A program made the translations under genes and the position numbers. Below are positions 8,066-16,142 of a stretch of 64,000 nucleotides of DNA, one piece after another. The notes below the pieces were generated by a model. The model searched no databases and was not told where the DNA came from. It saw nothing but the letters and a program-made list of their open reading frames with translations. The stretch covers positions 1 to 64,000 of the forward strand of contig NZ_JZKH01000040.1 of assembly GCF_000961885.1 (NCBI RefSeq), given 5' to 3'. This stretch comes from Streptomyces rubellomurinus (lineage in GTDB: Bacteria > Actinomycetota > Actinomycetes > Streptomycetales > Streptomycetaceae). Positions within the stretch are counted from its first letter, which is position 1, and every line of letters begins with the position of its first letter.

Positions 8066-9361
8066 GTGACTGACGAAGCCTTCAGCAGAACCGGCCCCGG
8101 GGTCCGGTTCACCGCCGCCGACGAGCTGAAGCGGCGCGGTGTCCGCCGGATGAAGACCATCGCGACCGGCCTGCTGGCCTTCGCCACCCTGGTCTTCGCC
8201 CTCTCCACCTGGGCCAAGGCGGCCGGCGCCGGCTCCTGGGCCGGGTACGTGGCCGCCGCCGCCGAGGCCGGCATGGTCGGCGCGCTGGCCGACTGGTTCG
8301 CCGTGACGGCCCTGTTCCGCCGCCCGTTCGGCCTGCCGATCCCGCACACCGCGATCATCCCGACCAAGAAGGACGCCTTCGGGCGCTCACTCGGCGACTT
8401 CGTCGGCGAGAACTTCCTGGCCGGCCACGTGGTGCGCACCCGCCTCGCCTCGCTCGGCATCGCCCGCCGGCTGGGCGACTGGCTGGCCGCGCCGGGCAGC
8501 GCCGAGCGCGTCACCAAGGAGGCCTCCGCCGCGCTGCGCGGCGTGCTCGCGGTGCTGCGCGACGACGACGTGCGGGCGGTCGTCGCCGAGGCCGTCACCC
8601 GGCGGGCGGCCGCCACCTCGGTGGCCGAGCCGATGGGCCGGATGCTGGGCAAGGTGGTCGCGGACGGCGGGCACCACGGGGTGGTCGACCTGGTCGCCGT
8701 GCGGGCGCACGACTGGCTGACCGCCAACCACGAGGACGTGGTCCGCAAGGTCACCCAGAAGACCCCCGGCTGGACGCCGAAGTTCCTCGACCACCAGGTC
8801 GGCGAGCGGGTCTACAAGGAACTGCTGCGCTTCGTCACCGACATCCGGGACGACCCGGACCACCCGGCCCGCGGCGCGGTCGACAACTTCCTCGCCGACT
8901 TCGCCACCGAGCTGCAGACCGACCCGGAGACCATCGCCCGGGTCGAGCGGGCCAAGGGCGACCTGCTGGCCCGCCCCGAGGTGCAGGACCTGATCAACTC
9001 CACCTGGGCGGCCGTGCGGACCCTGGTGATGGGCGCCGCCGAGGACGAGGACAGCGAACTGCGCCGGCGCATCCGCGAGGGCGTGCGCCGCTTCGGCGAG
9101 CGCCTGGCCACCGACGCCAAGCTGCAGGCCAAGGCGGACGGCTGGCTGCAGGACGCCGCCCAGTACCTGGTCGACACCTACCGCGCCGAGATCACCTCGC
9201 TGATCTCCGAGACGGTCGCAAGCTGGGACGCCGACGACGCCTCCCGCAAGATCGAGGCCAACGTGGGGCGCGACCTGCAGTTCATCCGGATCAACGGCAC
9301 CGTGGTCGGCGCGCTGGCCGGGCTGCTGATCCACACCGTCGCGGTGGCGCTCGGCGGCTGA
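8066..9361 (+). CDS. DUF445 (YjiN-like) membrane protein
   Basis: A 431-residue protein of the DUF445 family. The N-terminal part has a hydrophobic segment near residues 32-50 and the family motif ALADWFAVTALFRRPFGLPI. A long helical central region follows, and a final hydrophobic segment (VVGALAGLLIHTVAVAL) ends the protein, placing both ends in the membrane. GTG 8066 is preceded by a GGCGGAG site. Function of the family is unknown. The 200 bases before it hold only low-complexity sequence. Confidence 0.9.
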   Translation: MTDEAFSRTGPGVRFTAADELKRRGVRRMKTIATGLLAFATLVFALSTWAKAAGAGSWAGYVAAAAEAGMVGALADWFAVTALFRRPFGLPIPHTAIIPTKKDAFGRSLGDFVGENFLAGHVVRTRLASLGIARRLGDWLAAPGSAERVTKEASAALRGVLAVLRDDDVRAVVAEAVTRRAAATSVAEPMGRMLGKVVADGGHHGVVDLVAVRAHDWLTANHEDVVRKVTQKTPGWTPKFLDHQVGERVYKELLRFVTDIRDDPDHPARGAVDNFLADFATELQTDPETIARVERAKGDLLARPEVQDLINSTWAAVRTLVMGAAEDEDSELRRRIREGVRRFGERLATDAKLQAKADGWLQDAAQYLVDTYRAEITSLISETVASWDADDASRKIEANVGRDLQFIRINGTVVGALAGLLIHTVAVALGG

Positions 9362-9423
9362 GCGTACGCTGGCGGCGCGCGGGCACGCGCGGAGACGACG
9401 AAGAAGGAAGAAGGGAACCCACC

Positions 9424-10521
9424 GTGGTCCAGCCGGACGGAAGTCGGATCGGAAACCCCACCGGGAACGCAGGGAACGCCGGGAGCGCCGGGAGCGACCG
9501 GGGCATCGAGGCGTTCATCGCCGGGATGCCGAAGGCGGAACTGCACGTCCACCACGTCGGCTCGGCCTCGCCGCGCGTCGTCGCCGAACTCGCCGCCCGC
9601 CACGCCGGGCGCTCCAAGGTGCCGACCGACCCGGCGGCGCTCGCCGAGTACTTCACCTTCACCGACTTCGCCCACTTCATCGAGGTCTACCTGAGCGTCG
9701 TGGACCTGGTCCGCGACGCCGAGGACGTCCGCGCGCTCACCTACGGCGTGGCCGAGGACATGGCCCGCCAGAACATCCGGTACGCGGAGCTGACCATCAC
9801 CCCGTACTCCTCGGTCAGGCGCGGCATCCCGGAGGTCGCCTTCATGGAGGCGATCGAGGACGCCCGGCTGCGCGCCGAGAAGGACCTCGGCGTGGTGCTG
9901 CGCTGGTGCTTCGACATCCCGGGCGAGGCCGGTCTGGAGTCGGCCGAGGTGACCGCCCGCCTGGCCACCGAGCTGGGCCCCGAGGGCCTGGTCAGCTTCG
10001 GCCTCGGCGGCCCGGAGATCGGCGTGCCGCGGCCGCAGTTCAAGCCCTACTTCGACCGGGCCCGGGCGATCGGCCTGCACTCCGTCCCGCACGCCGGCGA
10101 GGCCACCGGGCCGCAGACGGTCTGGGACGCGATCCGCGAACTGGGCGCCGAGCGGATCGGGCACGGCACCCAGTCCGTCAAGGACCCGGCGCTGGTCGAC
10201 TACCTCGGTGAGCACCGGATCCCGTTGGAGGTCTGCCCGACCTCCAACATCGCCACCCGGGTCGTCGAGCGGATCGAGGACCACCCGATCAAGCAGATGG
10301 TCGACGCCGGGCTGCTCGTCACCGTCAACAGCGACGACCCGCCGATGTTCGGCACCGACCTCAACACCGAGTACGCGGTGGCGGCCCGGCTGCTGGCGCT
10401 GGACGAGGCCGGGGTGGCGGCGCTGGCCCGCAACGCCGTCGAGGCCTCCTTCCTGGACGAGGCCGGGAAGAAGCGGCTGGTCGGCGAGATCGACACCTAC
10501 CTGGCGGGCTGGCAGCGCTGA
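9424..10521 (+). CDS. Adenosine deaminase family enzyme; possible aminodeoxyfutalosine deaminase
   Basis: Zinc amidohydrolase. Metal ligands are visible as H41-x-H43 (HVHHVGS), His223 in HAGE, catalytic His247 in GHGT and Asp304-Asp305 in NSDDPP. In ordinary adenosine deaminase the first motif is HxHLxG; here it is HVHHVG. From memory, the characterised Streptomyces coelicolor aminodeoxyfutalosine deaminase (futalosine menaquinone pathway) shares this and the following FTDFAHFIEVYLSVVDL segment, so that role is a real alternative to purine salvage. Residues 10-24 are a GN/GS repeat. GTG 9424 follows a GAAGGAAG site. A strong hairpin follows at 10557. Confidence 0.88.
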   Translation: MVQPDGSRIGNPTGNAGNAGSAGSDRGIEAFIAGMPKAELHVHHVGSASPRVVAELAARHAGRSKVPTDPAALAEYFTFTDFAHFIEVYLSVVDLVRDAEDVRALTYGVAEDMARQNIRYAELTITPYSSVRRGIPEVAFMEAIEDARLRAEKDLGVVLRWCFDIPGEAGLESAEVTARLATELGPEGLVSFGLGGPEIGVPRPQFKPYFDRARAIGLHSVPHAGEATGPQTVWDAIRELGAERIGHGTQSVKDPALVDYLGEHRIPLEVCPTSNIATRVVERIEDHPIKQMVDAGLLVTVNSDDPPMFGTDLNTEYAVAARLLALDEAGVAALARNAVEASFLDEAGKKRLVGEIDTYLAGWQR

Positions 10522-10556
10522 CGCCCTTCCCGCGTTCCTCCTGCGTTTTCGCTGGT

Positions 10557-10592
10557 GAGCCGCCCCGTCGACCTCGGTCGGCGGGGCGGCTC
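10557..10592. terminator. Hairpin terminator after the deaminase gene
   Basis: GAGCCGCCCCG pairs perfectly with CGGGGCGGCTC, and the inner CGACC/GGTCG can extend the stem. There is no U-run, as is usual in this group. It separates the deaminase from the next operon. Confidence 0.8.
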
Positions 10593-10598
10593 CGTCGT

Positions 10599-10672
10599 TG
10601 GTGCCACACTCTTTCGAGTGATGGTGCCACTGTGGCGCCAAATGGGCTGGACGTGGTGCCATCGCCGTGCCA
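10599..10672 (+). promoter_or_regulatory. Cluster of GTGCCA boxes; candidate operator of the RHH protein
   Basis: Within 75 bases the hexamer GTGCCA occurs four times (10601, 10624, 10656, 10667). The second copy forms an imperfect palindrome with a facing GTGGCGCCA (9-1-9 arrangement, 10622-10640). The cluster ends 10 bases before the start of a gene encoding a ribbon-helix-helix domain, so autoregulation is the simplest reading. The GTGGCGCCA sequence also recurs inside that gene at 11013-11021. Confidence 0.5.
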
Positions 10673-10682
10673 TGCTTGAGCC

Positions 10683-11264
10683 ATGGACCTCACGCCGTAC
10701 GTCGAAAACCTCCGGAACGAGCTCGCGGTGGCCGCCGCCGCCGGTGGGGACGAAGCCCGCGCGCTGGCCGAGCGGCTGACCCTTCCGCTGGAGTCGGCCA
10801 CGCGGCTCACCCTGCTCAACGCGCTCTCGGCCGCCATGGGCGAAGTCACCCGCGACCTCGCCCCGGGCTCGGTGGACGTGCGCCTGCGCGGACTCGACCC
10901 CGAGTTCGTGGTGACGGTGCCGCCCGGCTCGGACGCCTTCCACGGCGACGTGCCGCCGGTGGCGCCGCAGGCCGGCCCCGTGGTGCCGTCCGCGGCGCAG
11001 GTGGCACCGCCGGTGGCGCCATCGGCGGTGCCGGAGTCGGACGAGTCGGGCACCGCCCGGATCAACCTGCGCCTGCCGGCCCACCTCAAGGCCAGGGCGG
11101 AGGAGGCCGCCGGGCGCGAGGGCCTCTCCCTCAACGCCTGGCTGGTCCGGGCCGTGGCCGGCGCGCTGGACGGCGGCAGGCCGGCCGCGCGCCCGGCCAC
11201 CGACCTCGGCGGCCGCTCCCCGCGCGGCATCGGCGGCCAGAGCTTCACCGGCTGGGTCCACTGA
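10683..11264 (+). CDS. Ribbon-helix-helix (HicB/Arc-like) DNA-binding protein
   Basis: 193 residues in two parts joined by a Pro/Val/Ala linker (about 85-118). The N-terminal part (LTPYVENLRNELAVAAAAGG through VDVRLRGLDPEFVV) is a conserved actinobacterial module of unknown role. The C-terminal part ARINLRLPAHLKARAEEAA plus GLSLNAWLVRAV is a classic RHH fold as in HicB/Arc antitoxins. No toxin partner is adjacent. It heads a unit with DUF4097 and a DrrAB-like transporter, and probably represses that unit through the upstream GTGCCA boxes. Confidence 0.82.
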   Translation: MDLTPYVENLRNELAVAAAAGGDEARALAERLTLPLESATRLTLLNALSAAMGEVTRDLAPGSVDVRLRGLDPEFVVTVPPGSDAFHGDVPPVAPQAGPVVPSAAQVAPPVAPSAVPESDESGTARINLRLPAHLKARAEEAAGREGLSLNAWLVRAVAGALDGGRPAARPATDLGGRSPRGIGGQSFTGWVH

Positions 11265-11366
11265 CACCTCCGTAGCCCCCGCACCTTCCAGACCCCTCGC
11301 ACCTTCGACGTCACCCCCGCTCCGACCAGCGGGAACACCCACACGAGCCAAGAGGACGGGACAGCC

Positions 11367-12206
11367 ATGCCTTCGTACGAGACCAACGGACCGATCTCCG
11401 CCACCTTCGACTTCGAGATCGGCACGGTCCGGATCACCGCCGGCAAGCGCGCCGACGCCGTGGTCGAGGTCCGGCCCACCAGCGACTCCCGGGAGGCGGA
11501 CGTCAAGGCCGCCCAGCTGACCCAGGTCGACTTCACCGGCGGCCGGCTCGTCGTCAAGGGCCCCAAGCAGCGCACCGTGTTCTCCAGCAAGAAGGGCTCG
11601 ATCGACCTCCAGGTCGAGCTGCCGGCCGGCTCCGAGGTCGAGCTCGACAGCCCGATGGCGGACGTCGTCACCGAGGGCCCGCTCGGCGACCTCCGGCTGA
11701 AGACGTCCATGGGCCGGGTCCAGGTCGACCGGGCCACCAGCGTGCGGCTCAAGGCCGACATGGGCGACATCCGGCTCGGCACGGTCGCCGGGGACACCGA
11801 GGTGTCCGGCGCCGGCCGGATCGAGATCGGCACCGTCACCGGCACGCTGACGGTCAAGAACAGCAACGGCGACACCGAGGTCGACGAGGTGCACGGCGAG
11901 CTGACCGCCAACGCCTCCAACGGCCGGATCCACGTCGGCCTCGCCGAGGCGGGTGTGGACGCCAAGACGGCGAACGGCCACATCCGGGTCGGCCAGGTGG
12001 TCCGGGGCAAGGTCTTCCTGCAGGCCGGCGTCGGGGACGTGGAGGTCGGCGTCGCCGAGGGCACCGCGGCCTTCCTCGACGTGCACAGCAAGTTCGGCGC
12101 CGTCCGCAGCGACCTCGGCACCACCGAGGGCCCCGGCGACGCCCGGGAGACCGTCGAGGTCCACGGCCGCACCCAGGTCGGCAGCATCGTGATCCGGAGG
12201 GCCTGA
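11367..12206 (+). CDS. DUF4097 beta-strand repeat protein
   Basis: A 279-residue protein made of short repeating beta segments (RIEIGTVTGTLTVKNSNGDTE and similar), as in DUF4097/adhesin-like beta-helices. There is no signal peptide or membrane segment, so it is likely cytoplasmic. ATG 11367 follows AAGAGGACGGG. Its stop shares bases with the start of the ATPase gene (TGATG), so it is coupled to the transporter. Biochemical function unknown; a regulatory or scaffolding role for the exporter is only an inference from gene order. Confidence 0.88.
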   Translation: MPSYETNGPISATFDFEIGTVRITAGKRADAVVEVRPTSDSREADVKAAQLTQVDFTGGRLVVKGPKQRTVFSSKKGSIDLQVELPAGSEVELDSPMADVVTEGPLGDLRLKTSMGRVQVDRATSVRLKADMGDIRLGTVAGDTEVSGAGRIEIGTVTGTLTVKNSNGDTEVDEVHGELTANASNGRIHVGLAEAGVDAKTANGHIRVGQVVRGKVFLQAGVGDVEVGVAEGTAAFLDVHSKFGAVRSDLGTTEGPGDARETVEVHGRTQVGSIVIRRA

Positions 12207-13165
12207 TGGCGGCGATCCCGACGACGGCGGTCTCGACCGCCCTCGCGATCTCGGCGGTCGGACTCACCAAGTCCTACGGCGACAAGCAGGTGCTCAGGGG
12301 CATCGACCTGGAGATCCCGGCCGGCACGGTCTTCGCCCTGCTCGGGCCGAACGGCGCGGGCAAGACCACCACCGTGCAGATCCTCTCCACCCTGATCCCC
12401 GGGGACGGCGGCTCGGCCCAGGTGGCCGGCCACGACCTCGTCCGGGGAGCGGACGGCGTGCGGAAGGCGATCGGGGTGACCGGCCAGTTCTCGGCGGTGG
12501 ACAACCTCCTCACCGCCGAGGAGAACCTGATGCTGATGGCCGACCTCCACCACCTCCCCCGTCGGGAGGGGCGGAGGCGGGCGGAGGAGCTGCTGCGGCG
12601 CTTCGACCTCACCGATGTCGCCGGCACCCCCGCCACCACGTTCTCCGGCGGCATGCGGCGCAAGCTCGACCTGGCGATGACGCTGGTCGGGGACCCGAAG
12701 GTGATCTTCCTCGACGAGCCGACCACCGGGCTGGACCCGCGCAGCCGGCGCACCATGTGGGAGATCATCCGGAGCCTGGTCGCCGACCACGGGGTGACGA
12801 TCTTCCTCACCACCCAGTACCTGGACGAGGCCGACGAACTCGCCGACCGGATCGCCGTCCTGGACGGCGGGCGGATCGTCGCCGAGGGCACGGCCGAGGA
12901 GCTGAAGCGGATCGTCCCGGGCGGGCGGATCCGGCTCCAGTTCGCCGACGCCGCCCAACTCGGCGCGGCCGCCGCGCTGTTCGACTACGCCACCGTCGAC
13001 GCGGAGGCCCTGCGGCTCGACATACCGGGCGACAACTCGGTGCTGACCGTCAAGGCCGTGCTGGACACGCTCGACAACGCCTCGGTACGGGCGGAATCGC
13101 TGGTCGTGGAGACGGCCGACCTGGACGACGTGTTCCTGCAACTCACCGGGGAGGGTGGGCAATGA
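12206..13165 (+). CDS. DrrA-like ABC transporter ATP-binding protein
   Basis: ATPase of a drug-type exporter. Walker A GPNGAGKTT at 47-55, signature FSGGM at 146-150, Walker B VIFLDEPTTG at 166-175, then TTQYLDEADELADRI, which is characteristic of the DrrA/daunorubicin-resistance group. The C-terminal domain ends ETADLDDVFLQLTG, also typical. ATG overlaps the DUF4097 stop, and its own stop overlaps the permease start (ATGA). Substrate unknown. Confidence 0.95.
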   Translation: MAAIPTTAVSTALAISAVGLTKSYGDKQVLRGIDLEIPAGTVFALLGPNGAGKTTTVQILSTLIPGDGGSAQVAGHDLVRGADGVRKAIGVTGQFSAVDNLLTAEENLMLMADLHHLPRREGRRRAEELLRRFDLTDVAGTPATTFSGGMRRKLDLAMTLVGDPKVIFLDEPTTGLDPRSRRTMWEIIRSLVADHGVTIFLTTQYLDEADELADRIAVLDGGRIVAEGTAEELKRIVPGGRIRLQFADAAQLGAAAALFDYATVDAEALRLDIPGDNSVLTVKAVLDTLDNASVRAESLVVETADLDDVFLQLTGEGGQ

Positions 13166-13935
13166 GTTTGACCATGAACTACGCGGCGCGCGACTCGCTG
13201 ACCCTGCTGCGGCGCAACCTCAGGCGCGCGCAGCGGTATCCGGCGATGACCTTCTCCGTGGTGGTCATGCCGGTGATGATGCTGGCGCTCTTCAACTACG
13301 CCTTCGGGGGCGCCCTCGGCGCGGGCATCGGCGGCGGGAGCTACATCGACTACGTGACGCCGGGCATCGTGCTGATGACGGCGACCTCGGGGGCGGTCGC
13401 CACCGCGGTGGCCGTCTGCGTCGACATGACGGAGGGCATCGTCAACCGGTTCCGGACGATGTCGATATCCCGGTCGGCGTTCCTGGCCGGGCACGTGATC
13501 GGCAGCGTCATCCAGACGGTGATCGCCCTGGTGCTGGTGACCGGCGCGGCCTTCGCGATGGGGTTCCGCTCCAGCGCCGGCCCGGTGGAGTGGCTCGCGG
13601 CCGCCGGGCTGCTGCTGTTCGTGACGCTGGCGCTGACCTGGATCTCCGCGGGGATCGGGCTGGTGTCGAAGACGCCGGAGAGCGCGAGCAACACCCCGCT
13701 GCCGATGACCTTCCTGCCGTTCCTCGGCAGCGCGATCGTCCCGCCGGACTCGATGCCCACCGTGCTGCGCTGGTTCGCCGAGTACCAGCCCTTCACCCCG
13801 ATCATCGAGACCCTGCGCGGCCTGCTGATGGGCACCGAGATCGGCGCCGTCAGCGCGTGGAGTTCCCTCGGCTGGTGCACCGCGCTGACGCTGGCCGGCT
13901 TCTTCTGGTCGCGGAGCGTCTTCTACCGGCGGTGA
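13162..13935 (+). CDS. DrrB-like ABC transporter permease
   Basis: Membrane partner of the 12206 ATPase: 257 residues, six hydrophobic segments, with the ABC-2 features FRTMSISRSAFLAGHV and a C-terminal PFTPIIETLRGLL motif shared by DrrB proteins. Starts at ATG 13162 inside the ATPase stop. A 19-bp hairpin directly follows, ending the operon. Likely an antibiotic or lipid efflux pump. Confidence 0.93.
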   Translation: MSLTMNYAARDSLTLLRRNLRRAQRYPAMTFSVVVMPVMMLALFNYAFGGALGAGIGGGSYIDYVTPGIVLMTATSGAVATAVAVCVDMTEGIVNRFRTMSISRSAFLAGHVIGSVIQTVIALVLVTGAAFAMGFRSSAGPVEWLAAAGLLLFVTLALTWISAGIGLVSKTPESASNTPLPMTFLPFLGSAIVPPDSMPTVLRWFAEYQPFTPIIETLRGLLMGTEIGAVSAWSSLGWCTALTLAGFFWSRSVFYRR

Positions 13936-13957
13936 CGGGGGTACGGCCGGTGGATGC

Positions 13958-13999
13958 CCACGGCCCGGGCGGCGGACCCATCCGCCGCCCGGGCCGTGG
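13958..13999. terminator. Bidirectional hairpin terminator
   Basis: A perfect 19-bp stem with a CCCA loop between the convergent permease and LysR genes; its right arm ends two bases from the LysR stop. Confidence 0.85.
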
Positions 14000-14000
14000 C

Positions 14001-14930
14001 CTATCGAGTGGCGCCGGGCCGGGCGGGCTGAGTCCGGGCCGGGGCCAGACCCTCCGGGAGCGGGAGATCGCGCAGCTCGCGGATCAGGGCACGGACGGCC
14101 GGGGTGGGGGCCAGCTCGGGAGTGGTGACGTAACCCACCAGGCGGGTGGGCGGGTTGGGGTCGAGGGGCGTGACCGCGAGGCCGGGCGGGGCGCCGAGGA
14201 GGGCGGTGGCGGGCATGATGGCCATGCCGAGGCCCTGGGCGACCATCGAGACGGCCACCGCGTCGTCCTCGACGTCGACCGTCGCGGGCGGGATCCAGTC
14301 CTGCTCCCGCCACCACCGCCGGGTGTAGGAGCCGCAGTTCTCGTCCCAGTCGACCAGCGGCAGCCGGCGCGGATCCGGGTGGCCCTGCGGGTGCGCCAGC
14401 GCGTACGCCTCCTCGTACAGCCGGGCCGTGACCAGGCCGGGCACGGGCGGCGGGCCCTCGGCGGGGAGGGTGGCGAGCCCGAGGTCGGCCCGGCCGTCCG
14501 CGACCTCCCCGGCGGTGCCGCGCCCGATCTCCCGGACGATCCGCACCCGCGTGCCGAGGCCCGGGTGGCGCTCGGCGAGCCGGGCGAGGACGGGCGGCAG
14601 CAGGTGCGCGGCGACGCTGCGGAAGGCGACGATCCGCAGGGTGCCGGTGAGCGGCCCGTCCGCGCCCGCGCCCCGGACCTCCGCCCCCATCGTGGCCAGC
14701 AGCCGCAGGACGCGCCGGGCGTACCCGACCGCCCGCGCGCCGGCCTCGGTGGGTCGCGCGCCGTGGCGTCCGCGCTCGAACAGCACCGCGCCGAGCTTGC
14801 GCTCGCAGCCGCGCACGGCGTGCGACACGGCGGACTGGGTGGTGCCCAGGCGGGTCGCGGCGGAGGTGAAGGTGCCCTCCTCCTCGACCGCGACCAGGAC
14901 GCGCAGCTCGTGCGGGGCGAGGTCGGTCAT
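14001..14930 (-). CDS. LysR family transcriptional regulator
   Basis: 309 residues: an N-terminal winged helix (LRVLVAVEEEGTFTSAATRL, then TTQSAVSHAVRGCERKLGAVLF) followed by a LysR substrate-binding domain from about residue 90. It is divergent from the oxidoreductase at 15072, with a TTCCAT palindrome between them, so it probably controls that gene in response to an unknown ligand. ATG 14930 chosen; the N-terminus begins directly with the HTH. Confidence 0.93.
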   Translation of the reverse strand: MTDLAPHELRVLVAVEEEGTFTSAATRLGTTQSAVSHAVRGCERKLGAVLFERGRHGARPTEAGARAVGYARRVLRLLATMGAEVRGAGADGPLTGTLRIVAFRSVAAHLLPPVLARLAERHPGLGTRVRIVREIGRGTAGEVADGRADLGLATLPAEGPPPVPGLVTARLYEEAYALAHPQGHPDPRRLPLVDWDENCGSYTRRWWREQDWIPPATVDVEDDAVAVSMVAQGLGMAIMPATALLGAPPGLAVTPLDPNPPTRLVGYVTTPELAPTPAVRALIRELRDLPLPEGLAPARTQPARPGATR

Positions 14931-14947
14931 GCGCCGACCCTATCGGG

Positions 14948-14983
14948 TTCCATCGATCCCGCTCATGGAAGCGGCTGTTCCAT
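14948..14983. promoter_or_regulatory. Candidate LysR operator with TTCCAT repeats
   Basis: TTCCAT at 14948 faces ATGGAA at 14965 across 11 bases, the T-N11-A geometry of LysR sites, and a third TTCCAT lies at 14978. The site sits in the divergent gap between the regulator and its probable target. Confidence 0.55.
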
Positions 14984-15071
14984 CGACGCGTACCCCTGCC
15001 CGAGGGGTGGGCCCGGTTCCTAGCGTGAGCACCGTCAACGACAGAAGCCACCGTCAGTTCGGAGCCACCCG

Positions 15072-16076
15072 ATGTCCCGCCCCACCGCCCGCGCCGTCCA
15101 CCTCGTCGCCCGTCCCACCGGCGCGGCGACCGCCGAGCAGTTCGCCTTCGTCGAGGAGCGGGTCCCCGCGCTGGAGTCCGGCGAGGCGCTGGTCGAGAAC
15201 CTGTACCAGTCCGTCGACCCGTACATGCGCGAGGAGATGGACGAGGGCGGCTGGGACCTGCACGCCCCGCTGGAGGGCCGCACCCTCGGGCGGGTGGTCG
15301 AGTCCCGCACCGACGCCCTGCCGGTCGGCGCGCTGGTCTTCCACCGGCAGGCCTGGCGCACCCACGCGGTGGTCACCCCCGAGCGCGCCCACCTGCTGCC
15401 CGTCTTCGACGGCGTCCCGCTCAGCAACCACCTGTCCGTCCTCGGCGGCACCGGCCTGTCCGCGTGGGTCGGCCTGACCAGGATCGCCCGGTTCCAGCCC
15501 GGCGAGTCGATCTTCATCTCGGCGGCCGCCGGCGGCGTCGGCACCGCCGCCGGCCAGCTCGCCCGGCTGCTCGGCGCCGGACGGATCGTCGGCAGCGCGG
15601 GCTCGGCCGCCAAGGCCGCCCGGCTCGTCGACCACCTCGGCTTCGACGCCGCCTTCGACTACCACGACGCCCCGCTCGCGGACCGCCTGCGCGAGGCCGC
15701 GTCGGACGGCCTGGACGTCTACTTCGACAACGTCGGCGGCGACCACCTGGAAGCCGCGATCGGCGCCCTGCGCGACCACGGCCGCATCGCCTGGTGCGGC
15801 GCCGTCGCCCAGTACGACGACCTCCGGAACCCGCCGGCCGCGCCGCGTAACCTGTACGACGTGGTCGGCAAGAGCCTGCGCCTGGAGGGCTTCCTGGTCC
15901 GCAACCACCTCGACGCCCGCCCCGAGCTCTACGACTTCCTCGTCCCCCACCTGCGCTCGGGCGCGGTGGTGGCGGAGGAGACGGTCGTGGACGGCTTCGA
16001 CCGGGTGGTGGACGCGTTCCTCGGCGTGATGCGCGGCGCCAACACCGGGAAGATGATCGTCCACCTGGCCGACTGA
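15072..16076 (+). CDS. NADP-dependent MDR-family oxidoreductase
   Basis: Zinc-free medium-chain reductase of the leukotriene-B4-dehydrogenase/curcumin-reductase type (CurA-like), reducing activated C=C bonds. Visible are NLYQSVDPYMREEM near 43, the nucleotide-binding AAAGGVGTAAGQLAR near 157, and DVYFDNVGGDHLEAA near 216. Length 334 is normal. It is divergent from the LysR gene, which likely regulates it. A 17-bp hairpin follows the stop. Confidence 0.92.
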   Translation: MSRPTARAVHLVARPTGAATAEQFAFVEERVPALESGEALVENLYQSVDPYMREEMDEGGWDLHAPLEGRTLGRVVESRTDALPVGALVFHRQAWRTHAVVTPERAHLLPVFDGVPLSNHLSVLGGTGLSAWVGLTRIARFQPGESIFISAAAGGVGTAAGQLARLLGAGRIVGSAGSAAKAARLVDHLGFDAAFDYHDAPLADRLREAASDGLDVYFDNVGGDHLEAAIGALRDHGRIAWCGAVAQYDDLRNPPAAPRNLYDVVGKSLRLEGFLVRNHLDARPELYDFLVPHLRSGAVVAEETVVDGFDRVVDAFLGVMRGANTGKMIVHLAD

Positions 16077-16096
16077 ACCGCCCGGAACGGGCAGTG

Positions 16097-16141
16097 GGCC
16101 CGTGCGTTCGCCGTCACGGGGGTGCGGCGAACGCACGGGCC
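16097..16141. terminator. Bidirectional hairpin terminator
   Basis: A perfect 17-bp inverted repeat (GGCCCGTGCGTTCGCCG and complement) with an 11-base loop between the convergent oxidoreductase and methyltransferase genes. Confidence 0.85.
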
Positions 16142-16142
16142 G

